This document shows, one piece after another, positions 1-8,395 of a stretch of DNA of 64,000 nucleotides. The stretch is taken from assembly GCA_943371025.1 (NCBI GenBank), contig CALRTC020000017.1, forward strand, positions 1-64,000, written 5' to 3'. Position 1 is the first letter of the stretch; each line of letters starts with the position of its first letter. A program made the translations under genes and the position numbers. Below the pieces are notes generated by a model that had not been told where the DNA came from, did no database searches, and saw nothing but the letters and a program-made list of their open reading frames with translations. This DNA comes from Niveispirillum sp943371025. GTDB lineage: Bacteria > Pseudomonadota > Alphaproteobacteria > Azospirillales > Azospirillaceae.

Positions 1-21
1 GGCAGACGCGGCCGAACTTCA

Positions 22-66
22 CTTGCGTAAACGTACCGTAGCAGATATAAGCTTGCATAACCATAC
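22..66 (+). promoter_or_regulatory. Two tandem copies of a recurring 15-bp motif upstream of the thiolase
   Basis: CTTGCGTAAACGTAC (22-36) and CTTGCATAACCATAC (52-66) lie 30 bp apart in the same orientation. An exact copy of the second lies upstream of the carotenoid oxygenase (9940-9954, minus strand), and a 12/15 match lies upstream of the SnoaL-like gene at 10057. The repetition and constant orientation relative to the downstream gene suggest an activator or repressor site. The cognate protein is not known; the nearby HxlR-type or GntR-type regulators are candidates. Confidence 0.55.
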
Positions 67-93
67 CAATAATGTGCGGGAGGAACGGTTCCC

Positions 94-1323
94 ATGGTGT
101 ATGTACTGGGGGGCTGGCAAAGCGACTTCGCCCGGAACTGGGCGCGCCAGGGCCTTGATATCATGGCCGGATTTACAGAGGCCGTACAGCAGGGGCTGCA
201 ATCGGCCCGGCTGGACGCGGCCGAGATCGGCTGTGGCCATGTCGGGAATTTCGTGGCCGACCTGTTCGCGGGCCAGGGGCTGCTGGGCGGCTTCTTCGGC
301 CATGCCGATCCGGGCTTCGATGGGCTGCCGACATCCCGGCATGAGGCGGCCTGCGCGTCGGGTTCCATCGCGCTTCTGGCCGCCATGGCCGATATCGAAT
401 CCGGTCGCTACGATCTGGCCTGTGTCGTCGGACTGGAACTGATGCGCAATGTGCCGGGGGCCACGGCCGCCGACCATCTGGGGGCCGCCTGCTGGCGCGG
501 GCATGAATTCACCGACTGTACCTATGTCTGGCCGCGCGCCTTTTCCGATCTGGCCGATGAATATGAACGGCGCTATGGCCTGGACCCGGCCCATCTCTGG
601 CGCATCGCGAGCGTGAATTTCGCCAATGCCAGGCGCAACCCCAATGCCCAGACGCGCGGCTGGGCCTTCACCGATAAAAGCTTCACCGACGATCCGGACG
701 CCAACCCGGTGGTGGAGGGGCGCACGCGCAAGATGGATTGCGGGCAGGTGACGGACGGGTCGGCCGTGCTGTTCCTGGCGTCGGAAGCCCGCGCGGCCGA
801 CTATGCAAGCCGGCGCGGCATCGCCCTGTCGTCGCTGCCGCGCATCACCGGCTGGGGCCACCGGTCGGCCCCCATTTCCTATGCCCGCAAGATCGCGGAC
901 AGCGCCGGGGCGGATTATGTCTTCCCCCAGGTGCGCCGCGCCATCCTGGAGGCGCGTACACGCGCCGGGATCAGCGACCTGTCACAGATCCACGCCGTGG
1001 AAACCCACGACTGCTTCGCCATGACCGAATATATGGCCATCGACCATCTGGGCCTGACGGCACCGGGCGAAGCCTGGAAGGCGGTGGAGGATGGCTCGAT
1101 CGAACTGGGCGGGCGCCTGCCCGTCAACCCGTCCGGCGGCCTGATCGGCCTGGGCCATCCTGTCGGCGCCACGGGTGTGCGCATGGTGCTGGACGCTGCC
1201 AAACAGGTGACGGGATCGGCCGGCGATTATCAGGTCGATGGCGCCCGCGCCGTACAGACCCTGAATATCGGCGGGTCCACCACCACGACCGTCAGCTTCA
1301 TCGTCGAACGGCAGGTGTCCTGA
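94..1323 (+). CDS. Thiolase family protein (acetyl-CoA acetyltransferase / SCP-x-like)
   Basis: A 409-residue thiolase-fold enzyme expected to carry out CoA-dependent thiolytic cleavage or condensation of a beta-ketoacyl-CoA in the cytoplasm. The nucleophilic cysteine is C87 in EAACASGS, the second-domain HDCF motif is at 305-308, and the C-terminal GHP motif has H355 in NPSGGLIGLGHPVGATG. This arrangement (HDCF rather than NEAF) is that of the SCP-x-like subgroup, not classical FadA. A strong GGGAGG ribosome site precedes the ATG at 94. It is the first gene of a tight operon: its stop overlaps the next start by one base. With the CoA ligase two genes downstream it probably supplies the terminal cleavage step of a side-chain degradation pathway. 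The exact substrate cannot be read from the sequence. Confidence 0.88.
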   Translation: MVYVLGGWQSDFARNWARQGLDIMAGFTEAVQQGLQSARLDAAEIGCGHVGNFVADLFAGQGLLGGFFGHADPGFDGLPTSRHEAACASGSIALLAAMADIESGRYDLACVVGLELMRNVPGATAADHLGAACWRGHEFTDCTYVWPRAFSDLADEYERRYGLDPAHLWRIASVNFANARRNPNAQTRGWAFTDKSFTDDPDANPVVEGRTRKMDCGQVTDGSAVLFLASEARAADYASRRGIALSSLPRITGWGHRSAPISYARKIADSAGADYVFPQVRRAILEARTRAGISDLSQIHAVETHDCFAMTEYMAIDHLGLTAPGEAWKAVEDGSIELGGRLPVNPSGGLIGLGHPVGATGVRMVLDAAKQVTGSAGDYQVDGARAVQTLNIGGSTTTTVSFIVERQVS

Positions 1324-1835
1324 TGCACCGCCGCGACATCCTGGCCGGAGCCACCGTCATGTTGAGCCCCCTGCCCGCCGCCGCTGCGGCCCCCACGTCC
1401 CACGCCTCTGGCCGCCGGTTGCAGCAGTTCAAGGCCGTGATCGCGGATTGGGGCGCCAAGGATATCGACGCCATCCTGGCCCGCCTGCATGACGATATCG
1501 TCTGGCATGTGGCCGCCGCCGTGGCCCCGCCCTTGCGCGGCAAACAAGCCACCCGCGCCTTTCTGGAGAAATTCTCCCAGGAGGTGGCCGAGGTGCATTG
1601 GCGCCTGTTCCATGCGGCGGAGACGGCGGACCGGCTGTTCGTGGAAGGGGTGGATGAATTCCGCACCAGCAAGGGCACCATGGTCGCCGCCCCCTATGCC
1701 GGGATCATCGAATTCAAGGGCGATCTGATCATTGGCTGGCGCGACTATCTGGACCGTTCCGTCGTCGATGCCGGGCGGCGCGGGGATGCCTATGCGCCCT
1801 ATGTCAGCGAACTGATCAGCCGGGAGGCAATGTGA
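1323..1835 (+). CDS. Exported SnoaL-like / NTF2-fold protein with a Tat-like signal
   Basis: A 170-residue protein starting at ATG 1323, overlapping the thiolase stop (TGATG). The N terminus MHRRDILAGATVML followed by an Ala-rich stretch looks like a twin-arginine signal peptide. From about residue 30 the sequence has the cone-shaped NTF2/SnoaL pattern: an early helix, a DI-W strand motif, then FVEGVDEF and the Trp-Arg-Asp-Tyr-Leu-Asp C-terminal motif typical of ketosteroid-isomerase-like or limonene-epoxide-hydrolase-like folds. It is the first of three NTF2-fold proteins in this cluster. Function is unassigned: the fold hosts isomerases, hydratases, epoxide hydrolases and gamma-formaldehyde lyases. 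Its stop overlaps the start of the CoA ligase by one base, so translation is probably coupled. Confidence 0.75.
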   Translation: MHRRDILAGATVMLSPLPAAAAAPTSHASGRRLQQFKAVIADWGAKDIDAILARLHDDIVWHVAAAVAPPLRGKQATRAFLEKFSQEVAEVHWRLFHAAETADRLFVEGVDEFRTSKGTMVAAPYAGIIEFKGDLIIGWRDYLDRSVVDAGRRGDAYAPYVSELISREAM

Positions 1836-3619
1836 TGGATATGGCAAGCGTTCCCTTCCGCCCGGCGGATTTCATGGCTGTCGATCTGGATCTTGACCGC
1901 GATGTCGATGGCAGCATCAAGCTGCGCTCCCGCCTGCCGCTTTCCATCCCCGACGCCAATATCCCGCGCGCCATAAGGGCGCGGGCGGCCCGCCATCCCG
2001 ACCGGCTGGCGCTGGCCTGGCGCGGCGCCGATGGGGCGTGGGAGAAGCGGGATTTCGCCACCCTGATCGCGGAAATCGCCGCTGCCGCAAGCTGGCTGTC
2101 GGCCCATGTGCCGGCCGGTGGCACCTTGCTGATGATGGGGACCAATACCCATGCGGCGGCCGTGCTGACCTATGCCGCGTTCACGGCCGGGGTCACGCTC
2201 TGCCCGGTCGGTATCGCCTATGGGCTGGCCGGCGGCAACCATGCCCGCCTGCGCCATGTCTTCGCCAAGACCGGGCCCTGCCTGATCTATGTCGATCCGC
2301 ACCCGGCCCTGGTGGCCGCCATCGACGCCGTGGCCCCGGCCGATGTGCCGGTGATCAGCACGCGGCCGCTGGCCCTGTCCCGGCCCGTGATCGCCTTCAC
2401 CGACCTGCTGGCCGAACCGGCCCGGCCGGACCTGGATGGGGCCATCGACGCGCTGGATGTGACGGCGCCGGCCTGCCTGATGCTGACCTCGGGATCGACG
2501 GGCCTGCCCAAGGTCGTGCCGCTCAGCCTGACCAATCTGGCGGCCAGCACGGCGCAGGGCATGGCCACGGCCGGCGGCGCCCTGGGCCCGGATGGGGAGA
2601 TTGTCGACTGGCTGCCCTGGCACCATGCCGCCGGCGCGTCGGTGCTGCGCATCGCGCTTCTGCAGGGCTACAGCCTTTATGTCGACAATGGCAAGCCGAT
2701 GCCGGGGATGTTCGAGGAGACGGTGCGCAATCTGCGCGAGGTTTCCGTGGGATATTACAATAATGTCCCGGCCGGCTATGCCCTGCTGGCCGACGCGCTG
2801 GAACAGGACCCTTTGCTGCGCCGTACCTTCTTCGCGCGCATGCGCATGATGCTCTATGGCGGCGCCGGTCTGGCCCAGCATGTCTATGACCGCCTGCAGC
2901 GCATGGCGATCGCGGAGACGGGCCACCGTGTCCATATCACGTCCGGCTATGGCATGACCGAATCCACCACGGGCTGTCTGGTCACGCATTTCCCCACCGA
3001 CAAGGTCGGCATCGGCCTGCCCGCACCGGGGGTGGAGGTGAAGCTGGTCCCCTATGACGGGCGGTATGAGGTGCGGCTGCGCGGGCCCAATGTCATGGGT
3101 GGTTATCTGGACGAGCCGGAACGCACGGCGGCAGCCTTTGACGAGGAAGGCTATTACCGCACGGGCGATCTGGCCCGGTTCCATGATGATGAAAGGCCGG
3201 AACACGGCCTGGCCTTCGCCGGCCGCATGGCGGAGGAATTCAAGCTGGACAATGGCACCTGGGTGCAGGGCGGGCATCTGCGTGACCAGCTGCTGGGGGC
3301 ACTGGCGCCGCTGGTGCTGGATATCGTGCTGACGGACGATAACCGCCCCTGGCTGGGCCTGCTGTTCTGGCCCCGGCCGGGGGCGCCGGCCGATGTGCTG
3401 GATCAGGTGGCCACCCGCCTGCGGGAATTCAACGCGGCCCGGACGGGTACCGCCGCCATCATCCAGCGCGCCGCCCTGCTGACCACCCCGCCCAACCCCG
3501 ACTGGCACGAACTGTCCGACAAGGGCACCATCAACCGCCGCGCCGTCATCGACCACCGCACGGAGATCGTCGATGCGCTGTATGGCGACGGCGCGCATCC
3601 GGCGGTGCGGGTGGTGTGA
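1835..3619 (+). CDS. Feruloyl-CoA synthetase-like AMP-forming acyl/aryl-CoA ligase
   Basis: A 594-residue ANL-superfamily ligase. The AMP-binding P-loop TSGSTGLPK is at 218-226, followed by GYGMTEST and the hinge region GRMAEEFKLDNGTWV. The C-terminal motif DKGTINRRA places the catalytic lysine at K563. The EFKL-GTWV hinge and the DKG-(S/T)-IN ending are characteristic of feruloyl-CoA synthetase (Fcs) relatives rather than fatty acyl ligases, so an aromatic or alkenyl carboxylate is the likely substrate. An ATG at 1835 with GGGAGG seven bases upstream is preferred over the GTG at 1832. It is the third gene of the thiolase operon, consistent with CoA activation before thiolytic shortening. The 121-bp repeat immediately downstream may end the transcript. 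Confidence 0.83.
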   Translation: MDMASVPFRPADFMAVDLDLDRDVDGSIKLRSRLPLSIPDANIPRAIRARAARHPDRLALAWRGADGAWEKRDFATLIAEIAAAASWLSAHVPAGGTLLMMGTNTHAAAVLTYAAFTAGVTLCPVGIAYGLAGGNHARLRHVFAKTGPCLIYVDPHPALVAAIDAVAPADVPVISTRPLALSRPVIAFTDLLAEPARPDLDGAIDALDVTAPACLMLTSGSTGLPKVVPLSLTNLAASTAQGMATAGGALGPDGEIVDWLPWHHAAGASVLRIALLQGYSLYVDNGKPMPGMFEETVRNLREVSVGYYNNVPAGYALLADALEQDPLLRRTFFARMRMMLYGGAGLAQHVYDRLQRMAIAETGHRVHITSGYGMTESTTGCLVTHFPTDKVGIGLPAPGVEVKLVPYDGRYEVRLRGPNVMGGYLDEPERTAAAFDEEGYYRTGDLARFHDDERPEHGLAFAGRMAEEFKLDNGTWVQGGHLRDQLLGALAPLVLDIVLTDDNRPWLGLLFWPRPGAPADVLDQVATRLREFNAARTGTAAIIQRAALLTTPPNPDWHELSDKGTINRRAVIDHRTEIVDALYGDGAHPAVRVV

Positions 3620-3691
3620 GCGGGGGGCTGTGGTCCCTCTCCACTACCCCCGACACTCCCAGTTTTTCGCGCCCCCTTCCATCTTTCTTCT

Positions 3692-3812
3692 CGTCATCCC
3701 GGCGAAAGCCGGGACCCAGGGGCCGCAGGATCAACCGCCGCCGCTGCGTCGACCAAAGCTGCCGGTAGGTCGGGCGCGGGGCCCCTGGGTCCCGGCTTTC
3801 GCCGGGATGACG
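3692..3812. repeat. 121-bp inverted-repeat element, copy 1
   Basis: Long terminal arms beginning CGTCATCCCGGCGAAAGC and ending in its complement, with a variable interior. Exactly the same length (121 bp) as the copies at 11624 and 36581. The interior is in the opposite orientation to those two. There is no coding capacity. It lies between two plus-strand genes and could fold into a strong hairpin that terminates or processes the transcript. Confidence 0.9.
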
Positions 3813-3865
3813 GGAAAACGCCCCTCCGCATGCGCCACTCCCCCCCCCACACAAAAAGGCCCCCC

Positions 3866-4660
3866 ATGGACATCGTCCTGCTTCTGGCTACCAACGCGGC
3901 GGTGATCGTCGTGGCCTTCCTGATCCTGTGGCGCATCTGTCTGGCCCTTGGCGACATGACGCCGGTCGATGCTGTCTGGGGGCTGGGCATGGTGCTGGTT
4001 GCCATCAGCACCTATGTGCAGGTGGGCGCAGGCGCGCCGCGGCAATGGCTGTTGCTGGGGCTGGTCACGCTCTGGGGGGTGCGGCTGGGCTCCTATATGC
4101 TGTGGCGCTGGCGCCATCATGGGACGGACCGGCGCTATACCGCCATGCTGGGCAAGGCGCAGGCGGCCAGGGGGTGGAGCCTGGCGCGGGCGTCGCTGAT
4201 CCTGGTCTTTGCCACCCAGGCGCCGCTGCTGCTGATCGTCTGTCTGCCCGTGCAACTGGGGCCGGTGGATGCCGCCACGCCGCTGGGCCCTGTCGCCTGG
4301 GCGGGGGCCGGGCTTTGCCTGTTCGGCATCCTGTTTGAAAGCCTTGGCGACTGGCAGCTGGTGCGGTTCAAGGCCGATCCCGCCAACCAGGGTCAGGTGA
4401 TGATGCGCGGCCTCTGGCGCTATACCCGCCATCCCAATTATTTCGGCGATGCCTGCGCCTGGTGGGGGCTGTACCTGATCGCGGCCGAAACCGGGCCGGG
4501 CCTGTGGGCGCTGCCGGGGCCGATCCTGCTGACCTGGACCCTGATGAAATGGTCGGGCGCGCCGACGGTTGAAAAGCGCATGGCCCGCACCAGGCCGGGA
4601 TACGAGGATTATATCCGCCGCACCTCCGGCTTCGTGCCCTGGCCGCCGAAGCGGGCATAG
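3866..4660 (+). CDS. DUF1295 family membrane protein (steroid 5-alpha-reductase-like fold)
   Basis: A 264-residue integral membrane protein with about six hydrophobic segments. The C-terminal half carries the family signature GLWRYTRHPNYFGDACAWWGLYL followed by a short TM and a final EDYIRRTSGFVPW motif. DUF1295 proteins belong to the isoprenylcysteine methyltransferase / steroid-reductase superfamily, and most are functionally uncharacterised. The ATG at 3866 is chosen because it starts directly at the first hydrophobic helix and follows a purine-rich AAAAAGG site; the upstream in-frame ATG at 3830 would add a proline-rich tail overlapping the repeat flank. It may act on a hydrophobic intermediate of the flanking pathway, but that is only inference from position. 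Confidence 0.75.
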   Translation: MDIVLLLATNAAVIVVAFLILWRICLALGDMTPVDAVWGLGMVLVAISTYVQVGAGAPRQWLLLGLVTLWGVRLGSYMLWRWRHHGTDRRYTAMLGKAQAARGWSLARASLILVFATQAPLLLIVCLPVQLGPVDAATPLGPVAWAGAGLCLFGILFESLGDWQLVRFKADPANQGQVMMRGLWRYTRHPNYFGDACAWWGLYLIAAETGPGLWALPGPILLTWTLMKWSGAPTVEKRMARTRPGYEDYIRRTSGFVPWPPKRA

Positions 4661-4711
4661 GGCCGAAGCGGGCATAGGGATGGTGCCAAGGGGAAATGTT
4701 GCGCCCCTCCC

Positions 4712-5383
4712 TTACGCTACCGCGTCGCGCGCCTCGTCCCGCTGCCGGGCGCTGGCTTCGATGGCGTGCCAGGCGGCGGCGATGTGGCTGCGCATGACGG
4801 AACCGGCCCAGGTGCCGTCGCGCACCTCGAACGCCGACACGATCTCCATATGGTGGCGCAGGCTGCGGCGCAGGGCCTCGGCGTTGTAGCGATGGAAGGT
4901 GCGCAGGACCAGCGGCACCTCGATCACCTGCGCCATCATGGTCGACAGACGGCGGGCCCCTGCCGCCTGGGTGATGATGCGGTGGAATTCGCCATTGGCT
5001 TCCGCGATGCGGGACAGGGCATCGGACGTGCCCGTGGCCTCCAGCGCCACCATCTCCTCCGCCAATTCGCGCAGGCGGGCCACCTGTTCGGGGCTGGCCC
5101 GTTCGGCCGCTCGCTCCACGGCATAGCCTTCCAGCATGGCGCGCAGATCGAAGATCTCCTTGATCTCATCCACCGACCAGTCGGCGACGAAGGCGCCGTG
5201 GTTGCGCATGAAATGCACCGACCCTTCGGCATTCAGCCGACGCAACGCCTCGCGGATGGGCGTGCGGCTGACGCCGATCATCTCGGCCAGCTCGCCTTCC
5301 TTCAGATGCGTGCCGGGCGGGAATCGGCCTGCATGGATAGCGTCGCGGATTTCCGCATAGGCCTTTTCGACGGCATTGCTCAT
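4712..5383 (-). CDS. GntR/FCD family transcriptional regulator
   Basis: A 223-residue regulator. The N-terminal winged helix (about residues 5-70) contains GTHLKEGELAEMIGVSRTPIREALRRL, the standard GntR recognition helix. The C-terminal all-helical FCD domain (about 80-215) has the metal-binding histidine pattern (EFHRII, RHHMEIV, RSHIAAAW). FCD regulators usually sense carboxylic acids and repress catabolic operons. The ATG at 5383 is used; a GTG lies one codon upstream. It is convergent with the DUF1295 gene and flanked upstream by a 620-bp repeat-rich intergenic region. It is a candidate regulator for the thiolase/ligase operon or the TonB receptor, but no matching operator was identified. 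Confidence 0.88.
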   Translation of the reverse strand: MSNAVEKAYAEIRDAIHAGRFPPGTHLKEGELAEMIGVSRTPIREALRRLNAEGSVHFMRNHGAFVADWSVDEIKEIFDLRAMLEGYAVERAAERASPEQVARLRELAEEMVALEATGTSDALSRIAEANGEFHRIITQAAGARRLSTMMAQVIEVPLVLRTFHRYNAEALRRSLRHHMEIVSAFEVRDGTWAGSVMRSHIAAAWHAIEASARQRDEARDAVA

Positions 5384-5485
5384 CACTGATGTCCCGGTCG
5401 GTTCCCGCCCTTGGGGGCGTGCTGGCGTTTCTCGGCTTCTTCTTAGCGCAGGCGATCAGGTTTGCACCACCCGTCATGGCGCCAA

Positions 5486-5509
5486 GCCGCCGGATGGCGG
5501 CGCCCGGCG
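5486..5509. repeat. REP-like GC-rich 24-nt element, copy 1
   Basis: The 24-nt sequence here is identical to the one at 5755-5778. Its first 16 nt form a hairpin (GCCGCC-GGAT-GGCGGC). This copy lacks the longer flanking arms seen at the second copy. Confidence 0.7.
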
Positions 5510-5573
5510 TTTGAGCCGTCATCCCGGCGGATGTCCATAGGCGCTAACTTCTCCCTCTGCACCATCTTGCTTT

Positions 5574-5652
5574 CCCCGCGAAAGCGGGGATCCAGGGGCC
5601 ACAAGGAACAACGGTTGATGCCCTTGGCCCCTGGACCCCCGCTTTCGCGGGG
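5574..5652. repeat. 79-bp inverted repeat with 28-nt arms
   Basis: Arms at 5574-5601 and 5625-5652 are complementary at 27 of 28 positions around a 23-nt spacer. The inner part of each arm (CCAGGGGCC) and the GCGAAAGC box resemble the ends of the 121-bp elements, so it may be a shorter relative of that family. Confidence 0.82.
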
Positions 5653-5750
5653 GAGGCAGGGAAGGTGAAAACCCCTGACTTAGCGCCCATTGACCTCAGC
5701 ATGGGTGACGGTCGAGGGCGCTTCAACGAACTCCAAGGTGACAAACAGAA

Positions 5751-5785
5751 CTCAGGCCGCCGGATGGCGGCGCCCGGCGCCTGAG
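5751..5785. repeat. REP-like GC-rich element, copy 2, with outer arms
   Basis: The 24-nt core at 5755-5778 is identical to 5486-5509. Here it is bounded by complementary CTCAGGC (5751-5757) and GCCTGAG (5779-5785), giving a nested hairpin. Confidence 0.7.
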
Positions 5786-6010
5786 GGAACAAACAGCCAC
5801 AAACAGGCACAAGCAGACCCCTTGCCGCCCGGCTTGTCCGTCCGGCGCGGCTTTCCCGTCACAGTCGCTACAAAGTATACAATGACACGCATCCCCCCTT
5901 GTCGAAAGCGGATTCTCATATAAGGTTGGAAGCGACATCAAAACACGGGCGCACCCCTGCGTATGCCTGGAAAATCAATAAAATCCATCGAACAGCGGAG
6001 AGCAACGACA

Positions 6011-8320
6011 ATGCGGAACGGACGTATCCTTCCAGCCTTGATGACCGGAACGGCGCTTTGTGCGTCGATGATTGTATCCAATCCGGCAGCCATGGCCCAA
6101 AAAGCAGGCACCCAGACCGACAGCAGCCCGAACATGCTGGAGGAGATTGTCGTCGTCGCCCGGCAGCGCAATGAAACGGCGCGCGAAACCCCGGTGGCGG
6201 TGGCTGCCTTCACCTCTGAAACGATCGAAAAGGCGGGCATCACGGGGCCGGCCGACTTCCTGGCCCTGACCCCCAATGTCAGCTTCCTGCAGACGACCAA
6301 TGTCGGCGAGAGCCAGGTGCATATCCGTGGCGTGATCCAGCCGCGCGACGCGGAGCCGCCCTTTGCCTATGTGCTGGACGGCGTGCTGGTGCCCAATCCC
6401 AACGCCTTCAACCAGGACATGGTCGACATCGCCCAGATCGAGGTGATCAAGGGTCCGTTGGGGTCGATCTATGGCCGCAACGCCATCGGCGGCGCCATCC
6501 TGGTCAATACCAAGAAGCCGGGCGACACGGCCGAAGGCCAGATCCAGGCCGGCTATGAATTCCGCGGCAATGAATACAAGGTCAGCGGCTATGTCGGCGG
6601 CCCGCTGGTGGAAGATAAGCTCTATGCCCGTATCACCGCGTCCTACAAGGACCGCAAGGGCTATTACGACAATATCACCCTGAAGGAGAAGGAAGACCCC
6701 TTCACCGAACGGCTGGTGCGCGCCCGCGTCATCTACAAGGCAACGGACGATATCGAATTCGACTTCTCCGCCGGTTACGGCAAGATCGACGGCTATGCCT
6801 TCAATTTCAACAACCAGACGGCGGGCACGCCGGGCTTCGTCAATGGCGTGAACATAAAGGACACGTCCATCCCTTATGCCGGCAATGTGCGCAGCTTCAA
6901 CAATCAGAAGCGCCTGGACCTGTCGGGCAAGATGGACTGGAAGACGGAGGCCGGCACCCTGACGGCCACCGCCGCCTATCACGACCTGAAGGAGAATATG
7001 GGTGGCGAGGGCGCGGTCGATCTGGCCCTGTTCGGCGTGCCCTTCCCCGGCGGGCCCAAGCCCGGCGACTTCTTCACCAACCCTGCCCTGATCGAAGGCT
7101 ATGGCCCGACCCTGCGCGACGGCACGCAGTATCAGGAACGCAACCAGGACGACACGTCCTTCGAACTGCGCTTCACCTCGCCCGGTGAGAACCGGCTGCG
7201 CTATATCGCCGGCGCCTATTACATCAAGTTCAACCGCGAGATCGTGCTGAACCGCGGCAATGATCTGGGCCAGGGCGTCATCGTGGCCTCGCCGCTGGGT
7301 GGTCCGGCCAACCCCATCGTCGCCGTCACCTGGACCGACAATGCCAATGATGCCTGGGCCCTGTTCGGGCAGCTGGCCTATGACATCACCCCCGATGTCG
7401 AACTGTCCACGGCCTTCCGCTATGACAAGGAAAATCGGGAAAGCACCAACCTGACGCCCGCTGCCTATTCACCCCTGCCCAATGTCACGGGGCTGGTGCG
7501 CAAGGACAGCTTCAATGCCGCCCAGCCGCGCGTGTCGCTGCGCTGGAAGGCGACCAAGGATGTGTCGCTCTATGCCACCTATGGCGAGGGCTTCCGGTCC
7601 GGCGGCTTCAACCCGCTGGGCAGCCGCTTCAACATCATCAATGTCGATGGCGTCACCAACACCACGGTGCAGGACAGTTTCGGCAAGGAAACCTCGTCCT
7701 CCTATGAAGCCGGTGTGAAAAGCCGGTTGCTGGACGGGCGCCTGACCCTGAACGTCGCCGCCTTCAGCACGAAGGTGGAAAACGCGCAGTTCTTCCAGTT
7801 CTTCCCCTTCTCGCTGTCGCGCGTGATTTCCATCGTCGACCGCAACCAGATCAAGGGCTTTGAACTGGACGGACAGGCGCGCGTGGCCGACGGGCTGGAC
7901 CTGTTCTTCGGCTATGGCTATCTGCACAGCGAGATCAAGGAAAACAAGGAGTTGCCGCAGACGGTGGGCAACCGTTTCCCCTTCACGGCCAAGTATGATG
8001 CCATCCTGGGGGCGCAATATACCGTGCCGCTGGTACAGGATTACGACCTGTCGGCGCGCGTGGAATATAACCGCACCGGGCCGATGTATTTCGACACGCT
8101 GAACACGCCGGGCACGGAACGGCCCGCCATTGATCTGGTCAATGTCCGCCTGGGTGTGCAGAACGAAACCTGGGGCGCCACGCTCTATGCCCGCAACCTG
8201 TTCGACAAGCGCTACAATGTCGACGGCGTGGTCCTGGTCGTGCCCAACACCACCGTCTTCAACTTCACCACCCGCGCCCTGCCGCGCACGGTGGGTGTGG
8301 AACTGAAGGCGAAGTTCTGA
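6011..8320 (+). CDS. TonB-dependent outer-membrane receptor
   Basis: A 769-residue outer-membrane transporter. The signal peptide is MRNGRILPALMTGTALCASM... ending near AMAQ. It is followed by a TonB-box-like EEIVVVARQR, a plug domain (about 45-160, with IEVIKGPLGSIYGRNAIGGA) and a 22-strand barrel ending in the terminal Phe (GVELKAKF). The ATG at 6011 is preferred because it gives a clean signal peptide and follows GGAGAG; an upstream in-frame start at 5963 would add 16 charged residues. It probably imports the substrate of the surrounding catabolic cluster. The closest functional class (siderophore versus aromatic or terpenoid uptake) cannot be decided from sequence alone, though no siderophore genes are nearby. 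Confidence 0.9.
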   Translation: MRNGRILPALMTGTALCASMIVSNPAAMAQKAGTQTDSSPNMLEEIVVVARQRNETARETPVAVAAFTSETIEKAGITGPADFLALTPNVSFLQTTNVGESQVHIRGVIQPRDAEPPFAYVLDGVLVPNPNAFNQDMVDIAQIEVIKGPLGSIYGRNAIGGAILVNTKKPGDTAEGQIQAGYEFRGNEYKVSGYVGGPLVEDKLYARITASYKDRKGYYDNITLKEKEDPFTERLVRARVIYKATDDIEFDFSAGYGKIDGYAFNFNNQTAGTPGFVNGVNIKDTSIPYAGNVRSFNNQKRLDLSGKMDWKTEAGTLTATAAYHDLKENMGGEGAVDLALFGVPFPGGPKPGDFFTNPALIEGYGPTLRDGTQYQERNQDDTSFELRFTSPGENRLRYIAGAYYIKFNREIVLNRGNDLGQGVIVASPLGGPANPIVAVTWTDNANDAWALFGQLAYDITPDVELSTAFRYDKENRESTNLTPAAYSPLPNVTGLVRKDSFNAAQPRVSLRWKATKDVSLYATYGEGFRSGGFNPLGSRFNIINVDGVTNTTVQDSFGKETSSSYEAGVKSRLLDGRLTLNVAAFSTKVENAQFFQFFPFSLSRVISIVDRNQIKGFELDGQARVADGLDLFFGYGYLHSEIKENKELPQTVGNRFPFTAKYDAILGAQYTVPLVQDYDLSARVEYNRTGPMYFDTLNTPGTERPAIDLVNVRLGVQNETWGATLYARNLFDKRYNVDGVVLVVPNTTVFNFTTRALPRTVGVELKAKF

Positions 8321-8345
8321 GGCCTAAGGCCTTCGGGCCGACGTG

Positions 8346-8379
8346 TATGGCCCATACAATCCGGATTGTATGGGCCATA
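8346..8379. terminator. Perfect 34-bp palindrome between convergent genes
   Basis: TATGGCCCATACAATC (8346-8361), CG, then its exact complement (8364-8379). The whole 34 bp is a perfect palindrome with no loop. It lies between the convergent TonB receptor stop (8320) and the carotenoid oxygenase stop (8396). A bidirectional terminator is the simplest role, but there is no T-tract and no loop, so a protein-binding site is also possible. Confidence 0.55.
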
Positions 8380-8395
8380 AACAATCCCTACACTT

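Larger units (their letters stand above)
5384..6010. other. Repeat-rich intergenic region upstream of the TonB receptor
   Basis: About 620 bp without a credible gene. It contains a 79-bp inverted repeat (5574-5652) and two copies of a 24-nt GC-rich element (5486-5509 and 5755-5778). It ends in a lower-GC stretch (about 5870-6000) that probably holds the receptor promoter. A short purine-rich ribosome site (GGAGAG) precedes the ATG at 6011. Confidence 0.7.

Noticed and set aside
52..66. TTGCA in the 15-bp motif as a sigma-54 -12 element
   Set aside because: No GG at the proper distance (-24) in any copy.
1799..3598. 599-codon antisense frame opposite the CoA ligase
   Set aside because: The plus strand encodes a clear ANL ligase; the antisense product is Gly/Arg/Gln-rich shadow sequence of high-GC codons with no domain.
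3692..3812. Insertion sequence at the 121-bp repeats
   Set aside because: No transposase frame and no convincing target-site duplication at any copy; kept as a non-coding repeat.
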